This document shows positions 24,521 to 32,869 of a stretch of 36,052 bases of DNA, one piece after another. Below the pieces are notes generated by a model. That model was not told the origin of the DNA, searched no databases, and saw only the letters and a program-made list of their open reading frames with translations. Source of the stretch: Hydromicrobium sp964517765 (GTDB taxonomy: Bacteria; Actinomycetota; Humimicrobiia; Humimicrobiales; Humimicrobiaceae); NCBI GenBank assembly GCA_964517765.1, contig CAZFEN010000014.1, positions 1 to 36,052 on the forward strand. Reading direction: 5' to 3'. The number at the start of each line of letters is the position of its first letter. Position 1 is the first letter of the stretch. A program made the translations under genes and the position numbers.

Positions 24521-25963
24521 ATGACTGAAGGAATAAGTAAAAAAGAATTGAAAAAAGAAAAAATCCCCCGGGTACCTATGCCCGAACAGGATCCTGAGAA
24601 GCGATCCGGTAATTTCAATGAAGTCACACTGGGCTATACGGAAGAAGATGCGCTGCGCGAAGCATCCAGATGTATCCAGTGTAAGAATCCAAAATGCATA
24701 AAAGGATGTCCTGTGGGAATCGATATCAAGGAATTTATTAGATTGATCGGGGAGAAAAAATTTGATGAGGCTCTTGAAAAAATTAGGGAGAAAAACGGCC
24801 TTCCTGCAATATGCGGCAGAGTCTGTCCCCAGGAGGACCAGTGTGAAAAAGAATGCATACTGGGTATCAAAGACGACCCGGTGGCAATTGGAAGACTTGA
24901 ACGGTATGTAGCGGATAGAGAAATGAAGCATATAGCGGAAGGGATTAAAGAATGCGCATGGTCAGGAGTCACAAAAAAATGCACAAAGGAAAAAGTCGCA
25001 GTAATAGGATCGGGTCCGGCCGGCCTTGTATGCGCAGCCGAGCTTGCTAAAATGGGTTACCAGGCCACTATATTCGAAGCGCTGCATAAACCCGGAGGAG
25101 TTCTGGTTTATGGTATTCCCGAATTCAGGCTGCCTAAAGAAATAGTACTAAAAGAGATAGAATATGTGAAAAGTCTTGGAGTGAAGATTGAAGTAAATAT
25201 GGTAATAGGCAAGATCCTGACCATAGATGATTTGTTTAAAAACGGATTTATGGCAATCTTCGTATCGACCGGAGCTGGTCTTCCTTATTTTATGGGAATT
25301 CCGGGTGAAAACCTGAATGGAGTTTACTCGGCAAACGAATATCTAACAAGATCCAATCTGATGAAGGCTTACAAATTCCCGGAGTGTGATACTCCTATAG
25401 TTAAAAGACTCCATGCAGCAGTAGTAGGAGGAGGCAACGTAGCTCTGGATTCTGCCAGAACCGCTAAAAGACTGGGAGCAAAAAAGGTATATCTTATATA
25501 CAGGAGGAGCGAAGAAGAGATGCCGGCCAGAGACGAAGAAATTGAGCATGCCAGAGAAGAGGGAATCGAGTTCCAACTGCTGACCAATCCGGTTGAAATT
25601 ATAGGAAAAGATGGATGGGTAAGCAAGATAAGATGTATCAGGATGAAACTGGGAGAACCTGATGATTCAGGCAGAAGAAGACCTTTACCTGTAGAAGGAT
25701 CCGAGTTTGAAATAGAAATTGATGTGGTAGTGATGGCTATCGGACAGGGGCCAAACCCACTTCTGGCTTCTTCGATTCCGGATTTAAATCTTACCAGGTG
25801 GGGAAATATAAAAGCTGAAGCAGTGACCGGGAAAACGAATGTAAGAGGCGTTTTTGCCGGTGGAGATATTGTAACCGGTGCAGCTACGGTCATACTGGCA
25901 ATGGGTGCAGGTAAGAGTGCGGCTGCAGCAATAGATGAATATATAAGAACCGGTGTCTGGTAA
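24521..25963 (+). CDS. nfnB: NfnB: NADH-dependent ferredoxin:NADP+ reductase beta (GltA-like)
   Basis: A 480-aa protein of the glutamate synthase small-subunit family, and the partner of NfnA. The N-terminal double [4Fe-4S] domain has C51, C54, C59, C63 and C98, C102, C108, C112. An FAD-binding VIGSGPAGL follows (about 162), then an NAD(P) domain with VVGGGNVALDSART. It ends with the GDIVTGAATVILAMGAGKSAAAAID segment that closes the FAD site. It starts 62 bp after nfnA. The free-standing form without a GltB partner, next to nfnA, points to transhydrogenation rather than glutamate synthesis. Confidence 0.92.
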   Translation: MTEGISKKELKKEKIPRVPMPEQDPEKRSGNFNEVTLGYTEEDALREASRCIQCKNPKCIKGCPVGIDIKEFIRLIGEKKFDEALEKIREKNGLPAICGRVCPQEDQCEKECILGIKDDPVAIGRLERYVADREMKHIAEGIKECAWSGVTKKCTKEKVAVIGSGPAGLVCAAELAKMGYQATIFEALHKPGGVLVYGIPEFRLPKEIVLKEIEYVKSLGVKIEVNMVIGKILTIDDLFKNGFMAIFVSTGAGLPYFMGIPGENLNGVYSANEYLTRSNLMKAYKFPECDTPIVKRLHAAVVGGGNVALDSARTAKRLGAKKVYLIYRRSEEEMPARDEEIEHAREEGIEFQLLTNPVEIIGKDGWVSKIRCIRMKLGEPDDSGRRRPLPVEGSEFEIEIDVVVMAIGQGPNPLLASSIPDLNLTRWGNIKAEAVTGKTNVRGVFAGGDIVTGAATVILAMGAGKSAAAAIDEYIRTGVW

Positions 25964-26174
25964 TAACTATAAATAAAATAAAAAAATAAAATTTTTTACT
26001 GCAATTACCTCAAATAATGCTACTGGTATACGAATATATATTATGAATTTAATTTATTTATAAAAGGTTTATTTCAACTATTCGGGGATACTAAAAGCAA
26101 TATTTGTTAATAAGGATTATATAATAGGTTATAATTATAATATCAAATGCAATTTTAAGTTAAAGGGGGTATAA

Positions 26175-27107
26175 ATGAAAATTAAAAGTATTTCATTGAA
26201 ATTACTTATCATCTTATCTTTAACCATTTTGATATTCGGGATGGTTTTTGCAGGATGTAAAGCTCAAGAGGAACCAGCTGCAGACCAGGGATTTAATACA
26301 TCTTCCAGAGATATGGATATGGTAGAGGAGGAAGAATCGTTTGCAGAATCGGAAGTAGCTGGTGAAATTTCCGAGGAAGCCACCACGGCTGATAAAGGAA
26401 TAGGTGATGTTCCTGTAACCGGTGACAGAAAAGTGATTAAAACTGCCCACATCGAGCTTGAGATCGAAGCGGGGGAATTCGATGAAATTCTATCCAGACT
26501 CACGAATCTGGCCGAACAGAACGGAGGTTTTATTTCGAATAGCCAGAGTTATTCCGATTCTGAGGGCAATATAACCAGTGGTAACATAACTTTAAGGATC
26601 CCTTCCAATAAATATACTTCTGCTCTGGAGAAAGTCAAAGATATGGGTACGGTTAAGAGTACCTCAAGCAGCGGACAGGACGTAACGCAGGAATTTACCG
26701 ATCTTGAAAGCAGGCTCAGAAACTACGAGGTCCAGGAAGAAGTCTTGATTGATTTGATGGCACAGTCAAAAAAAGTTACTGACACTTTAGAGGTTCAGAG
26801 GGAATTGAGTAATGTTCAGGAACAGATCGAAATAATCAAGGGAAGAATGCAGTACCTGGATGATCTAATATCTTTTTCTACCATTGATGTTTACTTCTAT
26901 GAACCCGAACCGCTAACTACTACCGGATGGGGATTTGTAGAGTCATTGAAGAATGGTTTAAGAGGAGCCGTAAAAGTATTGAATTGGCTAGCAGCGGCAA
27001 TACTTTTCACTTCTCCATTATGGATCTTAGCAGGGATAATATTACTGATAGTATGGCGTGTAATAAAAGCAAGAAACAGAAGAAGAGCCAGGAAGGAACA
27101 AAAATAA
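26175..27107 (+). CDS. DUF4349 lipoprotein
   Basis: A 310-aa protein. The signal peptide has the lipobox VFAGC (C28), then a Glu/Ser-rich linker (about 32-78). A DUF4349 domain (about 83-290) contains a coiled-coil section (RLRNYEVQEEVLIDLM through VQEQIEIIKGRMQYLDDLI). One membrane helix (about 272-296) and a basic tail complete it. A lipidated N-terminus with a C-terminal membrane helix is the standard DUF4349 layout. Function is unknown; these proteins are thought to act in the envelope. A strong AAAGGGGG site precedes the ATG. Its stop overlaps the start of the next gene (TAATG). Confidence 0.88.
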   Translation: MKIKSISLKLLIILSLTILIFGMVFAGCKAQEEPAADQGFNTSSRDMDMVEEEESFAESEVAGEISEEATTADKGIGDVPVTGDRKVIKTAHIELEIEAGEFDEILSRLTNLAEQNGGFISNSQSYSDSEGNITSGNITLRIPSNKYTSALEKVKDMGTVKSTSSSGQDVTQEFTDLESRLRNYEVQEEVLIDLMAQSKKVTDTLEVQRELSNVQEQIEIIKGRMQYLDDLISFSTIDVYFYEPEPLTTTGWGFVESLKNGLRGAVKVLNWLAAAILFTSPLWILAGIILLIVWRVIKARNRRRARKEQK

Positions 27108-27337
27108 TGAAAAGTAGCTACGCCTTCCGCCGTACTCTGCTTGTTTTCGCATTAGGAGTCTTTGCAGGTCTTCTTATTGCGCCTCGTAAAGGGGAAGAAA
27201 CCAGGAAAATATTAAGAGAACGTATGGAGGAATGCTGTAAAAAGACCTGCGAATTTATTAGCGAAAAAACAACAGAGGTAAAAAAACAGGCAGGAAAATA
27301 TGCAGAAAAATTAAAAAAGAATATGGAAGAATCCTGA
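27107..27337 (+). CDS. YtxH-like small membrane protein
   Basis: A 76-aa protein. One short membrane helix is followed by the APRKGEETR motif characteristic of YtxH-type (gas-vesicle-like) proteins. A Lys-rich coiled tail follows with a CCKKTC cysteine cluster. The ATG at 27107 overlaps the upstream stop (TAATG), with AGGAAGGA upstream, so it is translationally coupled to the DUF4349 gene. The longer open frame upstream is a shadow of that gene. YtxH proteins are linked to general stress in Bacillus; the role here is unknown. Confidence 0.8.
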   Translation: MKSSYAFRRTLLVFALGVFAGLLIAPRKGEETRKILRERMEECCKKTCEFISEKTTEVKKQAGKYAEKLKKNMEES

Positions 27338-27374
27338 TAGTAATTTTTAAAGTTGCTTTTACAAAATAAAAACT

Positions 27375-27391
27375 ACCGGCTTTTAACCGGT
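27375..27391 (+). terminator. hairpin after DUF4349/YtxH operon
   Basis: A 5-bp GC-rich stem ACCGG/CCGGT with a 7-nt loop, followed by an A/T-rich but not T-only run. A weak terminator candidate. Confidence 0.35.
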
Positions 27392-27412
27392 TAAATAAAT
27401 TACCCCGGCCAG

Positions 27413-27429
27413 TAATTGATGGTCAATTA
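27413..27429. repeat. 17-bp perfect palindrome TAATTGA-TGG-TCAATTA
   Basis: Seven-base arms with a 3-nt centre in the intergenic region upstream of the PAS-HD-GYP gene. It could be a regulator binding site. It is about 135 bp from the candidate -10, so its relation to that promoter is open. Confidence 0.4.
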
Positions 27430-27655
27430 TTACGTTAATCATTGTATCAATCATATACTTAAATCTATTTTAAACTGCTAAATTAACTCTCTTATTCAAG
27501 AAACAATTGATATATCTTTACATCCAAACAGATATAAATATTTATTGTGCGATTAGATAGTAGTATAATATAGTAGAAGAATAACCTTTAGGATGGTCAT
27601 TATAAATTGCAGGATATATTATTAAAACATTTCTTTAATAAGCAGGGGGTTTGCA

Positions 27656-28654
27656 ATGAAGAAAGGTAGAAAAAGGAACCCAGATTCAATTGAAAAAACT
27701 GAAATCAATTATTATAAAACACTAGATTCTCTTCTTGAAGGCTGCCAGATAATTGGTTTTGACTGGCGTTATCTATACCTGAATGATGTTACGGTAAAAC
27801 ATGGACACAGACGAAAGGAAGAGTTGTTGGGCAACACCATGATGGAGATGTACCCCGGTATCGAGAATACTGATATGTTTGCAAAACTTAAAAGCTGTAT
27901 GGAGAAGCGTATTACATATCTGATAGAAAACGAATTTACTTACCCCGATGGCACTAAAACCTGGTTTGAATTAAGAATTGAACCGGTGCCTGATGGTATA
28001 TTCATTCTTTCGATTGATATTGATGAGCGGAAAAAAGCCGAGGAGGAATTAGAAAAAAGTTTTAAGTCTCTAAAGAAAAACTTTAGAGATGTTATTAATG
28101 CAATGGCTAAAATTGTTGAAATGAGAGACCCATATACCGCAGGTCATCAGCATAGAGTTGCTGATCTGGCAACGGCCATGGCAAAAGAGATGAACCTGGA
28201 AGACCAGCAGGTAGAGCAGATCAATATGGCAGCTATAATCCATGATATTGGTAAGATTTATATCCCGCCGATTATTCTGAGCAAACCTGGAAAACTAACC
28301 GATATAGAGTTACGGCTTGTAAGGACACATGCAAGCAGCGGATATGATATTATTAAAAATTTTGATTTTCCTTCATCTTTTGCAAAATCCATCCTGCAGC
28401 ATCATGAAAGGCTGGATGGCTCCGGATATCCTCAGGGATTGAAAGGAAAAGATATATGCGTCGAAGCAAAAATCCTGGCAATAGCGGATGTTGTAGAAGC
28501 TATGGCATCACCCCGGCCATATCGCCCGGCTCTGGGTATCAATAAAGCATTGGAAGAAATCGAACTTCATAAAAATGTTAAATATGATCCCGCCATTGTC
28601 GATATATGTCTGAGACTTTTTAGGAAGAAAAGGTTTAAATTCGAAAAAGAATAG
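27656..28654 (+). CDS. PAS-HD-GYP protein (putative c-di-GMP phosphodiesterase)
   Basis: A 332-aa cytoplasmic protein. A PAS/PAC sensor domain (about 22-126) ends in SIDIDERKKAEEELE and leads through a coiled linker to an HD-GYP domain (about 142-328). Metal and catalytic motifs are intact: H164, H196-D197 in IIHDIGK, H225, H249-H250 and GSGYP at 256-260. It should hydrolyse cyclic di-GMP in response to a ligand or redox signal at the PAS domain. A strong CAGGGGG site precedes the ATG. Its stop lies only 18 bp from the stop of a convergent PAS-GGDEF-HD gene. Confidence 0.88.
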   Translation: MKKGRKRNPDSIEKTEINYYKTLDSLLEGCQIIGFDWRYLYLNDVTVKHGHRRKEELLGNTMMEMYPGIENTDMFAKLKSCMEKRITYLIENEFTYPDGTKTWFELRIEPVPDGIFILSIDIDERKKAEEELEKSFKSLKKNFRDVINAMAKIVEMRDPYTAGHQHRVADLATAMAKEMNLEDQQVEQINMAAIIHDIGKIYIPPIILSKPGKLTDIELRLVRTHASSGYDIIKNFDFPSSFAKSILQHHERLDGSGYPQGLKGKDICVEAKILAIADVVEAMASPRPYRPALGINKALEEIELHKNVKYDPAIVDICLRLFRKKRFKFEKE

Positions 28655-28672
28655 GATTTTTCCATATTTCCT

Positions 28673-30217
28673 TTATACTTTTGAAACAATACCAATAAAA
28701 ACATCTACAAGTTTAGGATCAAATTGTTTTCCTGCATATCTTTTTAATTCTTTTAGGGCTTCTTTTTTTGTGACTGCCTTTTTATAAGTCCTACCGGTTA
28801 TCATGACATCATAGGCATCGACTATTGATATAATGCGGGATGTAAGTGGAATATTACCACCCTTTAGACCATGTGGATATCCATTCCCATTCCACCATTC
28901 GTGATGTCCGAGAACACCTTCGGCTATATGTGCAAGTTGAGGATTTGATTCACAAATATTATAACCAATCTCTGAATGTTTTTTTATTAAAACCCATTCT
29001 TTTTTTGTAAGTCCTCTTTCGCTTGTAAGTATTTCTTCGGATAATGCAATTTTACCAATATCATGAAGAGTAGAAAGCAGTGAAAGTTCGTCTATTTTAT
29101 TATTTGGAAGGTTTATAATTTTCCCCATTTCTTGTGACAGCTTTTTTAAGCGTTCGGCATGATCTCTAGTTTCAAGACTTTTTTCAAATAATGTTCTTTC
29201 AAGTGACGATATTATTGAACTATATATGCTTTTTCTGTCAATTAGTTTATGTCTGTACATATTATCTTCTGCTTCTTTTATCACGTCTTGAATATCCTGG
29301 TTTATTTTTTCTTTTGTTGCCGTTCCTAAAGATATGCTTATGGGTATTTTGTGTTTACTGGTTAAAATGCACACATTTTTTATTCTATTTATAATCTCTT
29401 CCGCACTCTCTTTTTTAGTTTGAGGAAGTAGAATTGTAAACTCATCTCCTCCCCATCTTGCAATGACGTCTTCTTTTCTACAAAATGCTTTTAGTAATTC
29501 TGCTACTTTAGCAATTAATCTATCACCTTCCAGATGGCCTAAAGCATCGTTTACCAGTTTAAGTCTGTTTATATCACCGATTGTAAAACTTAAGGGAAGC
29601 TGCCTTTGCGTATCCTGTCTTTTTATTTCTTCTTCAAAATAAGCCCTGTTGTAAAGTCCAGTAAGATTGTCATGGAAAGATAGGTATACAATTTTTTCTT
29701 CCGATTTTTTACGCTCCGTTATATTTCTTACTATTCCTTCATAAAAGGCTGGTTTTTCTTTTTTATAAATTACCCTGGAGCTGATCTCCACCCATATAGG
29801 AGTTCCATCTTTTTTCTTTAGTTGTGCTTCAAATAATTTATTTCTTTTCTTTGAAGATAACCTATATTTTTTAGAAACATATATTTGGTTTGGAATGTTT
29901 ACAGAGAGTAATTCTTCCTTACTGCCATACCCCAGCATTTTTACAAGCGCCGGATTTACATCAATATAATCTCCCTCTATAGTACTTTTATATATACCAT
30001 CAAGAGAATTTTCAAATAAGGATTTGTAGTGTTCTTCATTTTTTTTAGAAAGATGCTCTGTCTTTTTTTGTATATCGGACAATCTTGAAAGTTTCAATGC
30101 TATGGTTTTATAGGAACTATCCGTCTCTTTTTTATTTATTGCTGTGCTGCCGTTTGGAACTTCTCTAAAATTGGATTTATTTTTTTTATGGTTGATAGTT
30201 TTATTATTTATTTTCAT
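28673..30217 (-). CDS. PAS-GGDEF-HD signalling protein
   Basis: A 514-aa protein. A lysine-rich N-terminus is followed by a PAS/PAC domain (about 60-172). The GGDEF domain (about 180-330) starts at HDNLTGLYNR, with GGDEF at 256-260 and an I-site R247-K-E-D250 exactly five residues before it. A C-terminal HD-GYP-like domain has H385-D386 in LHDIGK, H438-H439 and NGNGYP (443-448). It can potentially both make and degrade c-di-GMP, although many such fusions use only one activity. No membrane segment is predicted. The ATG at 30217 has no recognisable Shine-Dalgarno. Its 5' end lies in extremely AT-rich DNA. Confidence 0.88.
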   Translation of the reverse strand: MKINNKTINHKKNKSNFREVPNGSTAINKKETDSSYKTIALKLSRLSDIQKKTEHLSKKNEEHYKSLFENSLDGIYKSTIEGDYIDVNPALVKMLGYGSKEELLSVNIPNQIYVSKKYRLSSKKRNKLFEAQLKKKDGTPIWVEISSRVIYKKEKPAFYEGIVRNITERKKSEEKIVYLSFHDNLTGLYNRAYFEEEIKRQDTQRQLPLSFTIGDINRLKLVNDALGHLEGDRLIAKVAELLKAFCRKEDVIARWGGDEFTILLPQTKKESAEEIINRIKNVCILTSKHKIPISISLGTATKEKINQDIQDVIKEAEDNMYRHKLIDRKSIYSSIISSLERTLFEKSLETRDHAERLKKLSQEMGKIINLPNNKIDELSLLSTLHDIGKIALSEEILTSERGLTKKEWVLIKKHSEIGYNICESNPQLAHIAEGVLGHHEWWNGNGYPHGLKGGNIPLTSRIISIVDAYDVMITGRTYKKAVTKKEALKELKRYAGKQFDPKLVDVFIGIVSKV

Positions 30218-30371
30218 TTTATTTAATAAATAAATAATTTTTTATTATTTTAAAAACTATTTACTATTTTTAATATTAAAATACATTTTAAAACTTTTTT
30301 ATTATATATATTTTACTAAGTTATTATATCATTATAGTATATAAATTTCTAATGTTATGTATATACATCAA

Positions 30372-30393
30372 TTATCATCAACTTTGATTATAA
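30372..30393. promoter_or_regulatory. operator-like inverted repeat upstream of unknown gene
   Basis: TTATCATCAA (30372-30381) and TTGATTATAA (30384-30393) are inverted arms matching at 9 of 10 positions, with a 2-bp centre. The site is 22 bp upstream of the ATG at 30416 and overlaps a possible -35 TTGATT (30384-30389). It may control the unknown gene or the divergent PAS-GGDEF-HD gene. Confidence 0.4.
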
Positions 30394-30415
30394 GATTAAT
30401 ATTTAATATTGTTTA

Positions 30416-31276
30416 ATGTATAATATCTATATGGAGATTATTAAATTTTTTAATACATATATAAATTCTATTAATGGGATAAGAGCTATCCTGGGTGTAG
30501 TTGAGCTCATGATACTTGCGGGTATTGCTATTTTCGCATACAGGTGCTTTAACAGAGTAGTCAATATTAATATAACAGAAAAGAAAACTTATAGATTGAG
30601 AAATAAAATATTTTCAATACTGAGTGTTTCAATTAATAATATTTCCAGGATATCACTGGCTAAACCTAAAATTATTATAACTAACTTTGTATATATAAGA
30701 AATTTATTAAACTATTTAGGGAATATAGGAATAGATAGCATAGGAGAACTTGTGCCTGTTATTGATATTGAAGGACTGGATAAGAATATGTTTAAATTAT
30801 TATTACTTAGCACTATTGAAATTGAAGCTGGATTGAAAAATTATTTAGAATGTAAATCAGTGTATACTAAGTATATTTTTTTTAAATTATATAAAAGAAA
30901 ATTGTTAAAAGAATTTGTAAAAAGTTTTTTGGAAAAGAATATTAAAGATATAAAGCCTGAAGAAGATCGAAAATTACTTATTGAAATGTTATATTCTCTT
31001 ACTAAAGAATTATATTCAAATTATGATGTTTTATGTGAATATATTAAACAATTTAAGTTAGAAAAAAAGAATCTTGAAGGTTTCTTCAAATATATTATGT
31101 CAATAAAATCTGAGCATATTTTAAGAACCTCAAAAAGAATAAATCCAAATGAAAATATTATAGTTGATAGATTTTATATTTTTCATAAAACTAATTTCAT
31201 GCATCTGGGAGCTCAACTGAGATATGGAAGGATTAAAAAGGGCAGAAGAACTTCAACCACTTTTGTTGGTCTGTGA
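30416..31276 (+). CDS. unrecognised membrane-anchored protein
   Basis: A 286-aa protein I do not recognise. There is one membrane helix near the N-terminus (about 22-44), then a largely helical, Lys/Ile/Leu-rich cytoplasmic-type region (about 45-240). It ends with a basic segment (GRIKKGRRTSTTFVG). There are no cysteine clusters, nucleotide loops or catalytic motifs. The gene is clearly more AT-rich than its neighbours, using mostly A/T-ending codons, which may indicate transfer. The ATG lacks a Shine-Dalgarno; a second in-frame ATG lies at 30431. It stands alone between the GGDEF gene and nikR. Confidence 0.65.
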   Translation: MYNIYMEIIKFFNTYINSINGIRAILGVVELMILAGIAIFAYRCFNRVVNINITEKKTYRLRNKIFSILSVSINNISRISLAKPKIIITNFVYIRNLLNYLGNIGIDSIGELVPVIDIEGLDKNMFKLLLLSTIEIEAGLKNYLECKSVYTKYIFFKLYKRKLLKEFVKSFLEKNIKDIKPEEDRKLLIEMLYSLTKELYSNYDVLCEYIKQFKLEKKNLEGFFKYIMSIKSEHILRTSKRINPNENIIVDRFYIFHKTNFMHLGAQLRYGRIKKGRRTSTTFVGL

Positions 31277-31381
31277 GATTTTTTCATTATTTAAAAAACA
31301 CTCATACTTCAATGCAATAATGAATAATGGGAAAAAATATGCAATAATATTAGAGATTTATAAAAATAGTAATAAGCCGAT

Positions 31382-31798
31382 ATGAATAGTATTAAAAGAT
31401 TTGGTGTCTCGATTGAAAGTAATTTAATAGATAAATTTGATAAATATATCAAATCTAAAAACTACACCAACCGTTCGGAAGCATTGAGAGATTTGATCAG
31501 AAAAGAACTTGTAGGAGAAGAATGGCTGCAATTAGATAAAAATGCGGCAGGTGCAATTGTTCTGGTATATGACCACCATAAAAGGGAGCTTGTAGACAGT
31601 CTGATAGATATACAACATGATTACCATAAAATTATCGTATCCACACAACATATTCATCTTGATCAGAGGATATGTCTTGAAATTGTAGTAGTTAAAGGGA
31701 AAATTAGTGAGATTTACCAGTTAGAATCAAGATTAAAATCCACAAAGGGTGTAAAGCATATCTCTCTTTCAAAATCCACATTAGCCGAAAATATATAA
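31382..31798 (+). CDS. nikR: nickel-responsive regulator NikR
   Basis: A 138-aa protein of normal NikR length. The N-terminal ribbon-helix-helix (about 5-42) reads KRFGVSIESNLIDKFDKYI, then RSEALRDLIRK. The C-terminal ACT-like domain carries the nickel ligands H79, H90, H92 and C98. Their spacing (11, 2, 6) is the same as in the E. coli protein (76, 87, 89, 95). It represses nickel uptake when nickel is bound. It lies directly upstream of the transporter operon, and a NikR-type operator lies in the intervening 97 bp. No strong Shine-Dalgarno is seen. Confidence 0.95.
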   Translation: MNSIKRFGVSIESNLIDKFDKYIKSKNYTNRSEALRDLIRKELVGEEWLQLDKNAAGAIVLVYDHHKRELVDSLIDIQHDYHKIIVSTQHIHLDQRICLEIVVVKGKISEIYQLESRLKSTKGVKHISLSKSTLAENI

Positions 31799-31832
31799 AG
31801 CATAAAATCCTAAAAATAAAAAATAATTTTAA

Positions 31833-31861
31833 TTGACAATTCTGTTTAGCGGTGTTACTTT
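31833..31861 (+). promoter_or_regulatory. candidate promoter of Ni/Co transporter operon
   Basis: TTGACA (31833-31838), a 17-bp spacer and TACTTT (31856-31861). The -35 is consensus and the -10 weak. The -10 is overlapped by the NikR-type operator, consistent with repression by blocking RNA polymerase. Confidence 0.5.
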
Positions 31862-31878
31862 TTTTATATTAATAACAC
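31852..31878. promoter_or_regulatory. NikR-type operator GTGTTAC-N13-ATAACAC
   Basis: GTGTTAC (31852-31858) and ATAACAC (31872-31878) form an inverted repeat with 13 bp between the arms; six of seven arm positions are symmetric. It closely resembles the GTGTTAC-N13/14-GTAACAC operators described for NikR in deltaproteobacteria and some archaea. It lies 18 bp upstream of the transporter start and downstream of nikR. Confidence 0.75.
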
Positions 31879-31895
31879 TATAATAAGGAGGATAA

Positions 31896-32537
31896 ATGCA
31901 TATTCCGGATGGATTTTTGGATCTAAAGACGGTTGTGACAACAAGCATAGTTTCAGCCGGTGGACTGGGAGCTTCAATTTACAGGGTAAAAAAGATTTTT
32001 AAAGCCAGGACCATAGCAATAATGGGAGTACTGGCTGCTCTTATTTTTGCTCTGCAAATGATCAATTTTTCAATTCCAGGTGGTACTTCCGGGCATCTTT
32101 TAGGAGGGGCGCTTTCTTCAATAGTTGCAGGGCCTTTTGCCGGATCAATAATCTTGAGTGTGGTTCTAATTGTTCAGGCACTTATATTTAATGATGGAGG
32201 TATAACAGCGCTTGGAGCAAATATATTTAATATGGCTATAATTGGAGTTTTTAGCTCCTATTTAATTTATTATCTCATTCGAAAGATATCAAAATCCAAA
32301 GTTAATTTCTATATTGCGATTGCAGCTGCATCCTGGTTCTCTGTTGTTTTTGCATCATTCTTTGCTGCACTTGAACTGGGCATATCAGGTACTTATGAAA
32401 TGGCGGTTACAATGAAAGCCATGGTCCTCGTTCATATGGTAATAGGAGCAGGTGAGGCTATTATTACAACAGCGATTATTGCCTTTGTTGACAGGATAAG
32501 ACCCGATTTAATTCTAACTAATGAAAGGAGCCTTTAA
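31896..32537 (+). CDS. cbiM: ECF nickel/cobalt transporter S-component (NikM/CbiM)
   Basis: A 213-aa integral membrane protein with about six hydrophobic segments. It starts with MHIPDGFLD; the N-terminal Met-His is the metal-binding element of CbiM/NikM proteins, and the second conserved His is in SGHLLGG. AAGGAGG is an excellent ribosome binding site. It is the substrate-capture subunit for Ni2+ or Co2+. The NikR gene and operator next to it argue for nickel. It heads a four-gene operon with tight spacing. Confidence 0.95.
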   Translation: MHIPDGFLDLKTVVTTSIVSAGGLGASIYRVKKIFKARTIAIMGVLAALIFALQMINFSIPGGTSGHLLGGALSSIVAGPFAGSIILSVVLIVQALIFNDGGITALGANIFNMAIIGVFSSYLIYYLIRKISKSKVNFYIAIAAASWFSVVFASFFAALELGISGTYEMAVTMKAMVLVHMVIGAGEAIITTAIIAFVDRIRPDLILTNERSL

Positions 32538-32539
32538 TC

Positions 32540-32857
32540 ATGGATGAAAAGAAAATTACAAATTTTGTTTTAGTTGGAATAATTGCGGCTTTAATTATTG
32601 CAGTTTTTATTTCACCTTTTGCCTCTTCTTTTCCTGACGGGCTTGAAAAAATTGCAGAAAACTTTGGATTTATAGAAAAAGCTCAAAATGCTGTAAGCGA
32701 CAATATCTTTTTGATTCCTGATTATACATTTGGTGCTGTGGATAATCCTTTATGGCAGGGTGCACTCGCGGGCCTATTCGGAGTTCTAATAGTACTGGCA
32801 ATCTTTGGAATCATTTTTTTAATTTACAGGGCAGCATCAAGAAATAAAAAAGTGTGA
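32540..32857 (+). CDS. nikN: PDGLE-type small subunit (NikN) of Ni/Co transporter
   Basis: A 105-aa protein with two membrane helices (about 8-27 and 73-97). Between them is a periplasmic/extracellular loop that begins with the PDGLE motif, in SSFPDGLEKIAENFGF. This domain defines the NikN/CbiN-like accessory subunit that works with NikM/CbiM. It starts 2 bp after cbiM with an AAAGGAG site inside the upstream gene, so translational coupling is likely. PDGLE-type subunits are more often linked with nickel than with cobalt systems, in agreement with nikR. Confidence 0.9.
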   Translation: MDEKKITNFVLVGIIAALIIAVFISPFASSFPDGLEKIAENFGFIEKAQNAVSDNIFLIPDYTFGAVDNPLWQGALAGLFGVLIVLAIFGIIFLIYRAASRNKKV

Positions 32858-32869
32858 AACAATTAATCA

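Larger units (their letters stand above)
27338..27655. other. 318-bp intergenic region before PAS-HD-GYP gene
   Basis: No gene was found. A hairpin ACCGG-CTTTTAA-CCGGT (27375-27391) lies 38 bp after the YtxH-like stop and may end that transcript, although only TAAATAAATT follows. A perfect palindrome TAATTGA-TGG-TCAATTA spans 27413-27429. A TATAAT at 27564-27569 with a weak -35 (TTTATT, 17-bp spacing) could start the PAS-HD-GYP transcript. Confidence 0.5.

Noticed and set aside
31799..31895. Cobalamin riboswitch before the CbiM-type gene
   Set aside because: The 97-bp gap is too short and lacks the B12-box; a NikR operator explains the region.
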